Source: Phocaeicola sp. (GTDB taxonomy: Bacteria > Bacteroidota > Bacteroidia > Bacteroidales > Bacteroidaceae). From it: a DNA stretch of 64,000 nucleotides. Each line of letters opens with the position of its first letter. Within the stretch, counting starts at the first letter, position 1. The stretch is taken from contig JAHHQU010000001.1 in the NCBI GenBank assembly GCA_020026225.1, positions 33,196-97,195 of the forward strand, read 5' to 3'. Below the pieces are notes generated by a model. It saw nothing but the letters and a program-made list of their open reading frames with translations. It did not search any database and was not told the origin of the DNA. The position numbers and the translations under genes are program-made. This document shows, piece after piece, positions 51,354 to 61,223 of this stretch.

Positions 51354-53252
51354 TTAAATTGATAGAATTCCGTCATTCTGCTGAATGATTTCTTCTGCAA
51401 GAAGATAAGATAGGACCTTGTGAATAGTCTCTTTGTTTTCTGTTCCCAATTTCTCTATCAGCTCTCTTGGCGTGGTTGGTTCATTGTCCAGCAGGTCTTT
51501 GATTTTTTCTTCCCATTCCAGAAATACCCCTCCTTTAAGGCCCGATTCATGCCTTTGCTGGCATACATCACATTGTCCGCAGTTATGCTCATTTTTCTCG
51601 CCGAAATAATGAAGCAGCATCCGGCTTCTGCATTTGTCATCGGTTTCTGCATAGTCTAAAATAGCCTGTATCCGGTCTTCATAACTCTTCTTCCGGTCTT
51701 CGTACACTTCTTTGGTCAGTACGATGCGGTCCACGCTTTGTCGTTCACGGGTGTAGACGATATGAGGAACCTTCTTTCCTGGTATATAATGCAGGATATG
51801 CAGTTTGCTCAGCAGGATTAAGGTATCGTATATCTGCTGGCGGGTAAGTCCCGTGCGGATAGAAAGGGTATTTTCATTGATATAGGCATAGTCGCTGAAA
51901 AGCCCCGTATATGAACGCAGAATGGTATTCAGCAACGTTTCCGTCTCGGGGTTCCTTTCACGTATGCGGTATAATTCATCTCGTTTGACCGTAAACATGA
52001 GACGGCTGTTGTTGTCTTGTTCATCAATGTACTCCAAATATCCTGCACGCGTCAATATGCGTAGTGCACTGTCTACCTGGATGGGAAAATGCTTGAAATT
52101 CCTGCAGAATTCATCGATATTGAATTCCCGTATGCAGTCTCTTCCTTCTCCCATCGGCATTTGGAAGAAATAGTTGAGGTGCTCATAGATTTGCCGGATT
52201 GTTTCCTTTTCAGGAAAACTGTCGGCTATTCGCTTTTTTAAAAGCGTCCTGTCGCTTTTGGCGTGTAGAAGTACGGCATAGGCTTTTTCCCCGTCTCTTC
52301 CGGCACGACCTGCTTCTTGAAAGTACGCTTCCGGTGAGTCTGGAAAGTCAATGTGTATCACCAGGCGTACGTCGGGCTTGTCGATACCCATTCCGAAGGC
52401 GTTGGTAGCGACCATGATGCGATGCTCTCCCGAAAGCCAGCTTTTTTGTCGTTGGTCTTTCAGTTCATTGTTCAATCCGGCATGATAGAATGTGGAAGTA
52501 TATCCTTCCTGATTCAGCCAAAGTGAAAGTTCTTTCGTCTTTTTTCTGCTTCGAGTATAGATGATGGCTGAACCCTGCGTATGCTTCAGAATGTGTAGAA
52601 GTTCCCCTGTCTTGTCTTCGGTATGGCGTACGATATAAGCCAGATTCTTTCTCTCGAAACTCATCCGGAAGACATTTTCTTCTTTGAATGAAAGCTTGGA
52701 TTGAATGTCTTTTACTACTTCAGGGGTAGCAGTAGCCGTCAGTGCCAGTATCGGAACGTGGGGAAGTAAGTTTCGTATTTCGGAAATTTTTAAATAGGCA
52801 GGACGGAAATCATATCCCCATTGTGAGATACAATGCGATTCGTCTACGGTAATCATGCTTACATTCATATTCTTCAATTTCGCTTGAAAAATATCCGTAT
52901 CGAGTCGTTCGGGTGATATGTATAGAAATTTGAAATTGCCGAAAATGCAATTGTCCAGTGTGATGAGGATTTGTTCTCGGGTCATTCCTGAATAGATGGC
53001 CGCTGCCTTGATGCCTCTGTCTGTCAGGTTTCTCACCTGGTCTTTCATCAGGGCGATAAGGGGAGTGATGACCAGACAAATCCCTTCTTGGGCAAGGGCT
53101 GGGACTTGGAAGGTAATGGATTTACCTCCACCGGTAGGCATCAGTCCCAATGTATCTTTACCGCTGCCAATACTGTGGATGATCTCTTCTTGAATTCCTC
53201 GGAAGTGATCATATCCCCAGTATTTGTTCAGTATGGTACGGTAATCTGTCAT
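51354..53252 (-). CDS. recQ: RecQ-family ATP-dependent DNA helicase
   Basis: 632-residue 3'-5' DNA helicase of the RecF/RecQ/RecJ end-processing route. Motifs: GLMPTGGGKSITFQVPA (Walker A), TVDESHCISQWGYDFRP (DExH), SAIIYTRSRK, GMGIDKPDVR, QEAGRAGRDG. The RQC zinc site is built from the four Cys in CRSRM and CGQCDVC. A winged helix and short C-terminal domain follow; no clear HRDC. Its ATG overlaps the recJ stop by 4 nt. Many Bacteroides carry two RecQ paralogues; this is the recJ-linked one. Confidence 0.92.
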   Translation of the reverse strand: MTDYRTILNKYWGYDHFRGIQEEIIHSIGSGKDTLGLMPTGGGKSITFQVPALAQEGICLVITPLIALMKDQVRNLTDRGIKAAAIYSGMTREQILITLDNCIFGNFKFLYISPERLDTDIFQAKLKNMNVSMITVDESHCISQWGYDFRPAYLKISEIRNLLPHVPILALTATATPEVVKDIQSKLSFKEENVFRMSFERKNLAYIVRHTEDKTGELLHILKHTQGSAIIYTRSRKKTKELSLWLNQEGYTSTFYHAGLNNELKDQRQKSWLSGEHRIMVATNAFGMGIDKPDVRLVIHIDFPDSPEAYFQEAGRAGRDGEKAYAVLLHAKSDRTLLKKRIADSFPEKETIRQIYEHLNYFFQMPMGEGRDCIREFNIDEFCRNFKHFPIQVDSALRILTRAGYLEYIDEQDNNSRLMFTVKRDELYRIRERNPETETLLNTILRSYTGLFSDYAYINENTLSIRTGLTRQQIYDTLILLSKLHILHYIPGKKVPHIVYTRERQSVDRIVLTKEVYEDRKKSYEDRIQAILDYAETDDKCRSRMLLHYFGEKNEHNCGQCDVCQQRHESGLKGGVFLEWEEKIKDLLDNEPTTPRELIEKLGTENKETIHKVLSYLLAEEIIQQNDGILSI

Positions 53253-54982
53253 TTTAAAATGCGTTCGCTGCTTGGCTTGATATCTTCAATCTGAAGCTGT
53301 ATCTCACTGCGTTTATGGGTGTTTTCTTCAATGGTATAACAAATGTTGAACGATTGTTTGGTCTTTATGTAACGGGCTTGTGAACTTTGTCCAAAAGCTA
53401 TTCCGTTCATAACGTTGTTCGATTTGTTGTCAACCAATTCTAATTTTATATGCTCCTGTTCACGTCCTACCACTTTGCTGGTTCCATAATCGTATACATT
53501 GAAAGTGGCAAAGATAGGTTTGTGGTTGTCGGGGCCGAATGGATTCAATTTCTTAAGATCGAAGAAGAACTTTGGCGTAATGTCGCGAAAATCCAATTGA
53601 GCATCTATATCAATGGTCGGGCTGGTTTGCTCTGGCAAGATATGTTCTGCTACATAAGCTTCGAAACGGCGAGTGAATTCTTCCACATTCTCTATTTTCA
53701 TGGAAAGGCCGGCGGCATAAGTGTGTCCTCCAAAATTTTCCAATAGGTCGCGGCAATGTTCGATGGCTTTATATACGTCGAATCCAGAAACGGAGCGTGC
53801 AGAGCCGGTTGCCAGATCGTCGGTGCGGGTCAGCACGACGGCTGGTCGGAAATAGATTTCTGTCAGACGTGAGGCTACGATTCCGATGACTCCCTTATGC
53901 CAGTCTTCATTGAAAATGACGATGGAACGGCGTTCGGACAGGTTAGACAAAGAGTGGACGATGTTGTTAGCTTCTTCCGTCATCGCTTTGTCCAGGTCTT
54001 TGCGTTGCTCATTATAGCTGTTGACCAAATTTCCTTTCTGGTGAGCAGCCATATAATCCTTCTCAATCAAGAGTTCCACGGCCTTTTTCCCGTTCTGGAT
54101 GCGGCCGGATGCATTGATGCGAGGTCCTATCTTGAAGACGATATCGCTCATGGTAATCTCTCGGTCGGTCAATCCGCAGATGTCAATGATGGCTTTCAAG
54201 CCCACACTTGGATTGGCATTTAATTGGCGGAGGCCATGGTAAGCAAGAATTCGGTTTTCCCCCATAATCGGCACGATGTCTGAGGCTATACTTACAGCAA
54301 CCAAATCCAACAGAGGGGTTAATTGATGGAATTCGATTCCATTGTTTTGAGCGAAAGCCTGCATGAATTTGAATCCCACTCCACAACCGGAAAGGTGATT
54401 GTAGGGGTAGGTTGAGTCCGCTCTTTTAGGGTTCAAGATGGCGACAGCGGGTGGCAGTATCTCATCTGGAACATGGTGGTCGCAGATGATGAAGTCGATA
54501 CCCTTTTCCTTGGCATAAGCGATTTCTTCCACCGCCTTGATTCCACAGTCCAGTACGATAACCAGCTTTACATCGGTTTCATACGCATAATCTACGCCCT
54601 TGATGGTAACTCCATATCCTTCGTTATACCGGTCGGGAATATAATAGTCTATATTTGAATAGAATTGTTGGAGAAACTTGTAAACAAGGGTTACGGCTGT
54701 AGTGCCGTCTACATCATAGTCACCGTATACTAAGATGCGTTCTTTACGTCCCATCGCTTCGTTCAGGCGGTTTACAGCTATGTCCATATCGTTCATCAAG
54801 AACGGATCATGCAATTCATGAAGCTGAGGTCTGAAGAATCGTTTCGCTTCAGCAGCTGTATTGATGCCTCTTTCGCGTAGCAGTTGGCAGAGAATAGGAC
54901 TGATGCCTATTTCTCTTGAAAGGGCCCTAGCTGCTTCCCGTTGATCTTGAGTAGGAGCGTGATAATTCCATTTGTAATTCAT
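53249..54982 (-). CDS. recJ: Single-stranded-DNA-specific exonuclease RecJ
   Basis: 577-residue 5'-3' ssDNA exonuclease, acting with RecQ to resect DNA ends. DHH-family motifs: GDYDVDGTTAV, IVLDCG, IICDHHVP, SGCGVGFK, KIGPRINASGRI. The DHHA1 part has GHTYAAGLSM and an OB-like C-terminus. It is the upstream partner of recQ with 4-nt overlap. Its leader has a CTTTCTT/AAGAAAG hairpin (55044-55061), but no consensus -7 box was found. Confidence 0.93.
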   Translation of the reverse strand: MNYKWNYHAPTQDQREAARALSREIGISPILCQLLRERGINTAAEAKRFFRPQLHELHDPFLMNDMDIAVNRLNEAMGRKERILVYGDYDVDGTTAVTLVYKFLQQFYSNIDYYIPDRYNEGYGVTIKGVDYAYETDVKLVIVLDCGIKAVEEIAYAKEKGIDFIICDHHVPDEILPPAVAILNPKRADSTYPYNHLSGCGVGFKFMQAFAQNNGIEFHQLTPLLDLVAVSIASDIVPIMGENRILAYHGLRQLNANPSVGLKAIIDICGLTDREITMSDIVFKIGPRINASGRIQNGKKAVELLIEKDYMAAHQKGNLVNSYNEQRKDLDKAMTEEANNIVHSLSNLSERRSIVIFNEDWHKGVIGIVASRLTEIYFRPAVVLTRTDDLATGSARSVSGFDVYKAIEHCRDLLENFGGHTYAAGLSMKIENVEEFTRRFEAYVAEHILPEQTSPTIDIDAQLDFRDITPKFFFDLKKLNPFGPDNHKPIFATFNVYDYGTSKVVGREQEHIKLELVDNKSNNVMNGIAFGQSSQARYIKTKQSFNICYTIEENTHKRSEIQLQIEDIKPSSERILK

Positions 54983-55122
54983 TATTATATGTCTTTTTCT
55001 TTTTTCCTATTCTTAAGTCAGAATCAAAGTTCTGAAAAGGTTGCTTTCTTCGGAAAGAAAGTCTGAAATGAAGGAATAATCATATCGATTATTCAATTTG
55101 TAAAATTAGGAAAAAAGAAATG

Positions 55123-55169
55123 AAAAACGGCTGAATCCACAAAATAAATATGGAATCAGCCGTTTTTTT
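55123..55169 (-). terminator. Terminator of the C1B peptidase gene
   Basis: AAAAACGGCTG (55123-55133) and CAGCCGTTTTT (55157-55167) with an inner ATCCA/TGGAT arm; T run on the minus strand. About 28 bases past the stop codon. Confidence 0.8.
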
Positions 55170-55196
55170 ATTTATAATCAATCTATTTAAGATTGA

Positions 55197-56387
55197 TTAA
55201 AGACCTAATTTCTTAGCGATTGCTTTAGGAATTGCATTTTTGTGAACCAGGATGTTCATAGTCTTGTAAGCGACGAATGCTTTTGAAGCATACCAAATAC
55301 CTTTGTATTTACCGCTTTCACCCCATGAATTCTTAACCATGAAATATTCTTTGCCATTCTGGTCCTTAGCGATACCGTAAATGAGCATGCCATGGTCGTC
55401 TGTTGTTTCCCAGTTGTCGAAAGCTTCCTGACGCATTTCCTGAGTAACTTCAATTTCTGGAAGAGGTTTGCTTGTCAGGTTGATGCGTTTGTCTGCGTGT
55501 TTGCCGACCCAGCGAGCCATGTCAGAACCGGTTAATTCTGCACTTTTCTTTACATCAGGGAATACGGCGATACCGTTACGTGTGAAGCCTTCTTCACTGA
55601 CGTCTGAACCCCAAGCGAAAGTATAGCCTGATTTGACCGCATTGTCCATAACAGCCATGAATTCATCCAAAGGCAAGTTGTATGACATCGCATTACGCCA
55701 GTTGTCCTGGATTTCAAGGATGAATTTGCTGTAGAACGGATGATGAGTGTAAGAAGTCAAAGAAACGTAGTCTTCCATCTTCAAGCCCAAAGCTTCGTCA
55801 GCAAAAGTTCTCGGAGTATATGTTTTGCCTTTGTAAGTGAATTCTTTAGGACATTCACCCAAATAAGTGTCATAGATTGATTCCAATCCTTTTTTCCATA
55901 CTGGAGTTAATTTCTTGAATTGACCTTTACCGATTGCAGCTACGTAAGCACCGGCTACTGCATCCAATTCGTTATGTACGTGTTTGTCTTCTCCATACAT
56001 GATACCCGGCATTACTTCCTGAGGAACCATACCGTATTGGTTATAGCAAGCTACGAAATCGTAGAAGCTTCCGCCTGGAGAGAAAGAAGCGTCGCCATGA
56101 TAACGTACATAGTTTTCACCGCGGTCTTGCATTGTGTGGTGAACGATGAACATTTCGGCCAGGTCAAATTCTCCTTTGCCCAAACGAAGCAGTTCTGATT
56201 CAAAGAAGCCTGCACCTGAGAAAGACCAGCAAGTGCTTGAACGGTTCTGGTTCTTGATTGAGGTGATTGGATTTTCCTTTACGGTTGTAAATACGAATCC
56301 TTCTTCTTTCTTATCTTTTGCTGCATCTTGAGCGCTGACGCTGCTGAAGCAAAGACCTAAAGCTGCTAATGCGATTAATTTGTTCAT
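55197..56387 (-). CDS. Exported C1B (bleomycin hydrolase/PepC-like) cysteine peptidase
   Basis: 396-residue papain-fold peptidase with a signal peptide (LGLCFSSVSAQ), unlike the cytosolic PepC enzymes. Catalytic residues: Cys53 in SSTCWSFSG with Gln47 in KNQNR, His332 in TDDHGMLI, Asn353 in VKNSWGE. C1B members are usually aminopeptidases that form ring hexamers. 46 nt downstream of an M24B aminopeptidase on the same strand and possibly co-transcribed, making a peptide-trimming pair. Confidence 0.88.
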   Translation of the reverse strand: MNKLIALAALGLCFSSVSAQDAAKDKKEEGFVFTTVKENPITSIKNQNRSSTCWSFSGAGFFESELLRLGKGEFDLAEMFIVHHTMQDRGENYVRYHGDASFSPGGSFYDFVACYNQYGMVPQEVMPGIMYGEDKHVHNELDAVAGAYVAAIGKGQFKKLTPVWKKGLESIYDTYLGECPKEFTYKGKTYTPRTFADEALGLKMEDYVSLTSYTHHPFYSKFILEIQDNWRNAMSYNLPLDEFMAVMDNAVKSGYTFAWGSDVSEEGFTRNGIAVFPDVKKSAELTGSDMARWVGKHADKRINLTSKPLPEIEVTQEMRQEAFDNWETTDDHGMLIYGIAKDQNGKEYFMVKNSWGESGKYKGIWYASKAFVAYKTMNILVHKNAIPKAIAKKLGL

Positions 56388-56433
56388 TGGGGTAATTGTT
56401 TATAGGTTATTAAATTAAAAATCAATGGGTGAA

Positions 56434-57825
56434 TTATTCATTCATGATGGCTTCCACTTCTTCAATGGTGATTGGAATATGCTTTTCACCGGTGAAGCGA
56501 GAACCGTTTGAGGTAATCAGGATATCGTCTTCCAGACGGATGCCTCCGAAGTCCTTGAATCCGTCGATAGCGTCGAAGTTCAAGAAGTCGGTGTTGATCT
56601 TTTCTGCACGCCATTTGTCAATCAAAGCTGGAATGAAATAACATCCAGGTTCGTCTGTGATGACGAAGCCTTCCTGTAAACGGCGGCCCATACGCAAGGA
56701 AGCCAAGCCGAACTGGTCTGATGGACGAGTCTCTTCATCGTAACCGACGTTGATCTGGCCCAAGTTTTCCATATCGTGTACGTCGAGTCCCATCATGTGT
56801 CCCAATCCGTGAGGCAAGAAAAGTGCGTGAGCGCCTGCTGCAACAGCATCGTCTGTATTGCCCTTCATCAAGCCAAGATCCTTCATGCCCTGTGCCAATA
56901 CTTTACAAACTTCCAAGTGTACCGACATGTAGGTAACGCCTGGTCTGGCCAATTCCAGTGCCTTGTCATGGCAGGCCAATACAATGCTGTATACATCGCG
57001 TTGGCGGCTGCTGAATTTACCGCCTACCGGAATGGTACGGGTATGGTCGGAACAATAATTGGTCACACTTTCTGCACCGGCATCGGTAAGCATCAATCTG
57101 CCTGCCTGAAGAATGTGGCTGTGGTCGTGGTTGTGCAGGGTTTGTCCGTTTTGTGTCAAAATGGTAGCGAATGAATTCTGACTTCCGTAAGAAGCGGCGA
57201 TTCCATCCAATACACCAGCGATATAATGTTCAGAAACTCCCGGCTTGCAAAGGCGCATGGCGGTAGTATGCATTTCGTAACCGATGTTGCATGCCTTGTC
57301 AATTTCTTCAATTTCACATGCTTCTTTTATCGAACGAAGGTCTACAATGGCTTTAATCAATTCTTTGGAAGCATAGTTGCAGGTCAACGATGCTCGGATA
57401 CCAAGCAAATCTTCCAGTAAAATCATGTGGTCATGACGATAAGGAGGAATGAAATGAATCTTGCGGTGCTGAGCGATTGCTTTGTCCAGCATTTCCTTCA
57501 ACTGGTTGAAGGGGAAGCTTTTTTCCACACCCACCTTTGCGGCCAATTCTTTGATAGTAGGTTGAGGACCCATCCAGATGATGTCGTCCATGTCTACGTC
57601 GTTGCCAAAGAAATAATCTTCGTCATTGTCTATGTCGATGATGCCGGCATAGCCTGGGTCAGCTAACCCGAAGAAATACAAAAAAGAACTGTCTTGGCGG
57701 AATTTATACGTGTTGTCCGGATAGTTGGCCGGAGCTTCATTATTACCTAATAAGAGAACCAACCCACTGCTCATTTTCTGACGCAGTGCGCGGCGGCGAT
57801 TTTTATAGATTAATGAATCAAACAT
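56434..57825 (-). CDS. M24B Xaa-Pro aminopeptidase (PepP-like)
   Basis: 463 residues: N-terminal creatinase-like domain, then the pita-bread metallopeptidase domain. Dimetal ligands sit in LMLTDAGAESVTNYCSDHTRTIP (two Asp), LPHGLGHMMGLDVHD (His), ITDEPGCYFIP (Glu) and GGIRLEDDILIT (Glu). It cleaves an N-terminal residue that precedes proline. No signal peptide, so cytoplasmic, while the downstream C1B peptidase is exported. A -7 box lies at 57872-57879. Confidence 0.92.
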   Translation of the reverse strand: MFDSLIYKNRRRALRQKMSSGLVLLLGNNEAPANYPDNTYKFRQDSSFLYFFGLADPGYAGIIDIDNDEDYFFGNDVDMDDIIWMGPQPTIKELAAKVGVEKSFPFNQLKEMLDKAIAQHRKIHFIPPYRHDHMILLEDLLGIRASLTCNYASKELIKAIVDLRSIKEACEIEEIDKACNIGYEMHTTAMRLCKPGVSEHYIAGVLDGIAASYGSQNSFATILTQNGQTLHNHDHSHILQAGRLMLTDAGAESVTNYCSDHTRTIPVGGKFSSRQRDVYSIVLACHDKALELARPGVTYMSVHLEVCKVLAQGMKDLGLMKGNTDDAVAAGAHALFLPHGLGHMMGLDVHDMENLGQINVGYDEETRPSDQFGLASLRMGRRLQEGFVITDEPGCYFIPALIDKWRAEKINTDFLNFDAIDGFKDFGGIRLEDDILITSNGSRFTGEKHIPITIEEVEAIMNE

Positions 57826-57871
57826 AATAAATTGTTTTTTTAAGGTCTGATACCGTAAAATGTTATTGTTG

Positions 57872-57879
57872 CAAATTTA
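57872..57879 (-). promoter_or_regulatory. -7 box of the M24B gene
   Basis: On the minus strand TAAATTTG fits TAnnTTTG, 46 nt upstream of the start, in a short divergent promoter region. Confidence 0.5.
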
Positions 57880-57922
57880 CATATTTTTTCGATTCTTACT
57901 ACTAATGTGTTCTTAAAAAACA

Positions 57923-57930
57923 TATATTTG
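57923..57930 (+). promoter_or_regulatory. -7 box of the patatin-like gene
   Basis: TATATTTG fits TAnnTTTG, 34 nt before the ATG at 57965. Confidence 0.5.
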
Positions 57931-57964
57931 CGTTATAATAGAATCTTTTAAAACTTAAAAGGTT

Positions 57965-58807
57965 ATGAATGTAGATTTTCAAAAGTTAGGTTTAGTACTC
58001 GAAGGTGGGGGGATGCGCGGTGTCTTTACGTGTGGCGCTTTGGATTATATGATGGATCACCACATTGAGTTTCCGTATGTCGTAGGCGTTTCGGCAGGTG
58101 CATGTAATGGATTGTCATATATCTCTCATCAGAGGGGGAGGGCCAAATACAGTAACATTGATTTGTTGGAGAAATATGACTACATCGGTTTGAAGCACCT
58201 CTTTCACCAGCGAAGTATCTTGGACCAGAAATTGCTGTACCAACTTTTCCCGGATGAAATTCTTCCTTATGATTTTGATGCTTATGCGCTGAATCCTTGT
58301 CGTTTTGAGATGGTGACTACCGATTGCCTGACGGGACATGCGTGTTACTTGTCGGAAAAGCATGATCGGGTCCGCTTGATGAAGATAGCCAAGGCTTCCA
58401 GCAGCTTGCCCTATGTCTGTCCTATGGAATTTGTGGATGGTCATCCCATGCTTGACGGTGGGCTGGTAGATTCTATTCCGGTCCAAAGAGCCATCAGTCA
58501 GGGATATAAGAAAAATGTGGTGGTGCTGACGCGTAATCGGGGCTATCGCAAAACTGAAAAAGATATCAAGATTCCGCATTTTATTTATACTCGTTATCCT
58601 CGTTTGCGGGTCGTATTGAGCAATCGCTGCAGGGTGTATAACGAACAGTTGGAGATGATTGAAAAAATGGAGGATGAGGGAAGTATCATATCCATCCGTC
58701 CGCAAAAGAAGGTAATGGTCAACTGCATTGATAAGGATGTGAAAAGATTGCGCGAACTCTATGACGAAGGGTATCAGTGTGCTGAGCGTGTTTTCCTTTC
58801 TCTTTAG
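57965..58807 (+). CDS. Patatin-like phospholipase
   Basis: 280-residue serine hydrolase with a Ser-Asp dyad: oxyanion motif EGGGMRGVF, nucleophile Ser43 in GVSAG, Asp164 in LDGGLVDS. No signal peptide. The pattern follows the YjjU-like bacterial group, which acts on acyl lipids. The neighbours (a peptidase gene and potABCD) give no hint of substrate. Followed by a ~190-nt gap to potA with its own promoter. Confidence 0.88.
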   Translation: MNVDFQKLGLVLEGGGMRGVFTCGALDYMMDHHIEFPYVVGVSAGACNGLSYISHQRGRAKYSNIDLLEKYDYIGLKHLFHQRSILDQKLLYQLFPDEILPYDFDAYALNPCRFEMVTTDCLTGHACYLSEKHDRVRLMKIAKASSSLPYVCPMEFVDGHPMLDGGLVDSIPVQRAISQGYKKNVVVLTRNRGYRKTEKDIKIPHFIYTRYPRLRVVLSNRCRVYNEQLEMIEKMEDEGSIISIRPQKKVMVNCIDKDVKRLRELYDEGYQCAERVFLSL

Positions 58808-58963
58808 AATTGAAGCTCCCGAGGGCAGAATTTGCCGATAAAATAGAAATATTCCCATGGGTTTGCTTCTTTTTTTTCTGCATAATTATACCGGAAAAAT
58901 GTAGTCTCTTTCGATTCCAAAAGATTTATTTTATTAATAGACATTTCTTTCCTTAAAAAAATG

Positions 58964-58971
58964 TACCTTTG
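58964..58971 (+). promoter_or_regulatory. -7 box of the pot operon
   Basis: TACCTTTG fits TAnnTTTG, 24 nt before the ATG at 58996. It rules out the in-frame codon at 58969. Confidence 0.55.
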
Positions 58972-58995
58972 CTTTTGGATTTGAATAATGAAAAA

Positions 58996-60393
58996 ATGCA
59001 GGAACAAACGAATCACATTATAGAAATTAAGCATGTCTCTAAGTACTTTGGAGATAAAGTGGCACTTGATGACATTAACCTGTATATCAAAAAAGGTGAG
59101 TTTGTCACTATTTTGGGACCATCAGGTTGTGGTAAAACCACGTTGTTACGACTTCTGGCAGGGTTTCAGACCGCTTCAGAAGGTGTTATCTATATTGACG
59201 GTAAAGAGATAACTCAGACCCCGCCTCACAAGCGTCCGGTCAATACTGTATTTCAAAAGTATGCCCTGTTTCCCCATCTGAATGTCTATGATAATATTGC
59301 TTTCGGATTGAAACTCAAGCAGACTCCTAAGGACGTGATTACACGTAAGGTGAAACAGGCTTTGCGCATGGTAAGTATGAGTGACTATGAATACCGTGAC
59401 GTGAATTCATTGTCGGGTGGTCAGCAGCAGCGTGTGGCTATTGCTCGTGCCATTGTCAATGAACCTGCCGTTTTGCTGTTGGACGAGCCTTTGGCAGCCC
59501 TTGACTTGAAGATGCGTAAGGACATGCAGATGGAGTTGAAGGAAATGCATCGTACCTTGGGTATCACGTTCGTATACGTAACGCATGATCAGGAAGAAGC
59601 ATTGACTTTGAGCGATACCATCGTGGTGATGAGTGAAGGTAAGATTCAGCAGATAGGAACACCTACCGCTATTTATAACGAGCCGGTCAATTCCTTTGTC
59701 GCTGACTTTATCGGTGAAAGCAATATCTTGAATGGTACTATGGTGTGCGACCATCGTGTCAAGTTCGCCAATGTGGAAGTGGAATGTGTGGACGAAGGAT
59801 TTGGTGAGAACGCACCGGTGGATGTGGTGCTCCGTCCGGAAGACCTGTATATATTCCCTTTGTCAGACAGCGCTCAGTTTGCCGGAAAGGTTACTTCCTG
59901 TATCTTTAAGGGAGTTCATTACGAAATGTTGGTTGAGTCCGACGGGTATGAATTCCTCGTTCAGAATTATCACCATTTTGAAGTTGGTTCAGACGTGGGC
60001 TTGCTCATCAAGCCAGACGATATCCATATCATGAAAAAAGAACGTATCTGCAATACTTTCGAAGGAAAGATTGTGGACGAGAACCATGTTGAATTCTTGG
60101 GATGTGGCATCGAATGTTTGCCTGAACAGACCCAAGGAATGGAGCCGGGTACCGAAGTTGAAGTGAATGTACCGTTTGGAAGCGTCATCCTTTATGATGA
60201 TGAAGAAGATGGAGCTTTGACCGGCAGTGTACGTTTTATCTTATATAAAGGAAACCATTATCATCTGACGGTGGCTTCTGATTGGGATGAAGATGTGTAT
60301 GTGGATACAGATGATATCTGGGACAAGAGTGACCATGTGGGAATCGGCTTTCCTCCGGATTCTATCCGAATCAGCCGCAAGAAAATGAATTAG
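58996..60393 (+). CDS. potA: Spermidine/putrescine ABC transporter ATPase
   Basis: 465 residues, about 90 longer than E. coli PotA. ABC domain: Walker [11 protein letters not shown]-loop [16 protein letters not shown], signature [14 protein letters not shown], Walker [14 protein letters not shown]-loop YVTHDQEEA. The C-terminal half looks like two successive TOBE-type modules. One starts at [11 protein letters not shown] and ends near IKPDDIHIM; the second starts around [13 protein letters not shown] and ends in [12 protein letters not shown]. potB follows after 26 nt. Confidence 0.9.
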   Translation: MQEQTNHIIEIKHVSKYFGDKVALDDINLYIKKGEFVTILGPSGCGKTTLLRLLAGFQTASEGVIYIDGKEITQTPPHKRPVNTVFQKYALFPHLNVYDNIAFGLKLKQTPKDVITRKVKQALRMVSMSDYEYRDVNSLSGGQQQRVAIARAIVNEPAVLLLDEPLAALDLKMRKDMQMELKEMHRTLGITFVYVTHDQEEALTLSDTIVVMSEGKIQQIGTPTAIYNEPVNSFVADFIGESNILNGTMVCDHRVKFANVEVECVDEGFGENAPVDVVLRPEDLYIFPLSDSAQFAGKVTSCIFKGVHYEMLVESDGYEFLVQNYHHFEVGSDVGLLIKPDDIHIMKKERICNTFEGKIVDENHVEFLGCGIECLPEQTQGMEPGTEVEVNVPFGSVILYDDEEDGALTGSVRFILYKGNHYHLTVASDWDEDVYVDTDDIWDKSDHVGIGFPPDSIRISRKKMN

Positions 60394-60419
60394 TTTAACA
60401 AGTTATAATAAGGAAAGAG

Positions 60420-61223
60420 GTGCGACTTTTGAATATCCGTAAATTGTTTACTTCACGTAAGTACTGGACTATTCCTTACGTGGTTTTTGCGGCTCTCTTT
60501 GTGATACTGCCGCTTATTTTGATTGTATTTTTTGCCTTCACAGATGAAGAAGGGAATTTTACATTGGCCAACTTCAGTAAGTTTATGGCTCATCCTGAGG
60601 CCGTCAACACGTTCATATATTCTATCGGCATAGCAATTGTGAATACATTGATATGTATTCTTCTTGGTTATCCGGCAGCATATATCCTCAGCAGAATGAA
60701 GTCGGGGTATGCACAAACGGTAGTAATGTTGTTTGTTCTTCCCATGTGGGTAAACATTTTGATTCGTACGTTGGCTACGGTGGCATTGTTTGACTTCCTT
60801 CGCTTGCCGTTGGGAGAAGGAGCCTTGATTTTCGGTATGGTTTATAACTACATCCCTTTTATGATTTATCCTATCTACAATACGTTGATGAAGATGGATC
60901 ATAGTTACGTTGAGGCTGCACAAGATTTGGGAGCCACTCCTTTTCAGGTATTTGTAAAGACCATTTTCCCTTTGTCTATGCCGGGTGTGGCCAGTGGGGT
61001 GCTCATGGTGTTTATGCCGACGATTTCAACTTTTGCAATCGCTGAATTATTGACAATCAACAATATCAAACTTTTCGGAACCACCATTCAGGAGAATATC
61101 AATAATAGTATGTGGAACTATGGAGCGGCATTGTCTCTTATCATGCTTTTCTTGATCGGTGCATCTACTTTATTTGCTTCGGATGAAGCATCCGACAAAG
61201 AGGAAGGAGGTAGTTTATGGTAA
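60420..61223 (+). CDS. potB: Spermidine/putrescine ABC transporter permease
   Basis: 267-residue permease with six predicted helices. The EAA motif that docks the ATPase is SYVEAAQDLGATPFQVFVKTIFPLSMPG. The frame begins with GTG after AAGGAAAGAGG, one of the few SD-like sequences in the window, and no upstream ATG exists, so GTG is the likely start. Its end overlaps potC by 7 nt. Confidence 0.9.
   Translation: MRLLNIRKLFTSRKYWTIPYVVFAALFVILPLILIVFFAFTDEEGNFTLANFSKFMAHPEAVNTFIYSIGIAIVNTLICILLGYPAAYILSRMKSGYAQTVVMLFVLPMWVNILIRTLATVALFDFLRLPLGEGALIFGMVYNYIPFMIYPIYNTLMKMDHSYVEAAQDLGATPFQVFVKTIFPLSMPGVASGVLMVFMPTISTFAIAELLTINNIKLFGTTIQENINNSMWNYGAALSLIMLFLIGASTLFASDEASDKEEGGSLW

Noticed and set aside
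58115..58858. 247-codon minus-strand ORF
   Set aside because: Antisense to the patatin-like gene with its Ser-Asp dyad; no promoter and no recognisable motif.
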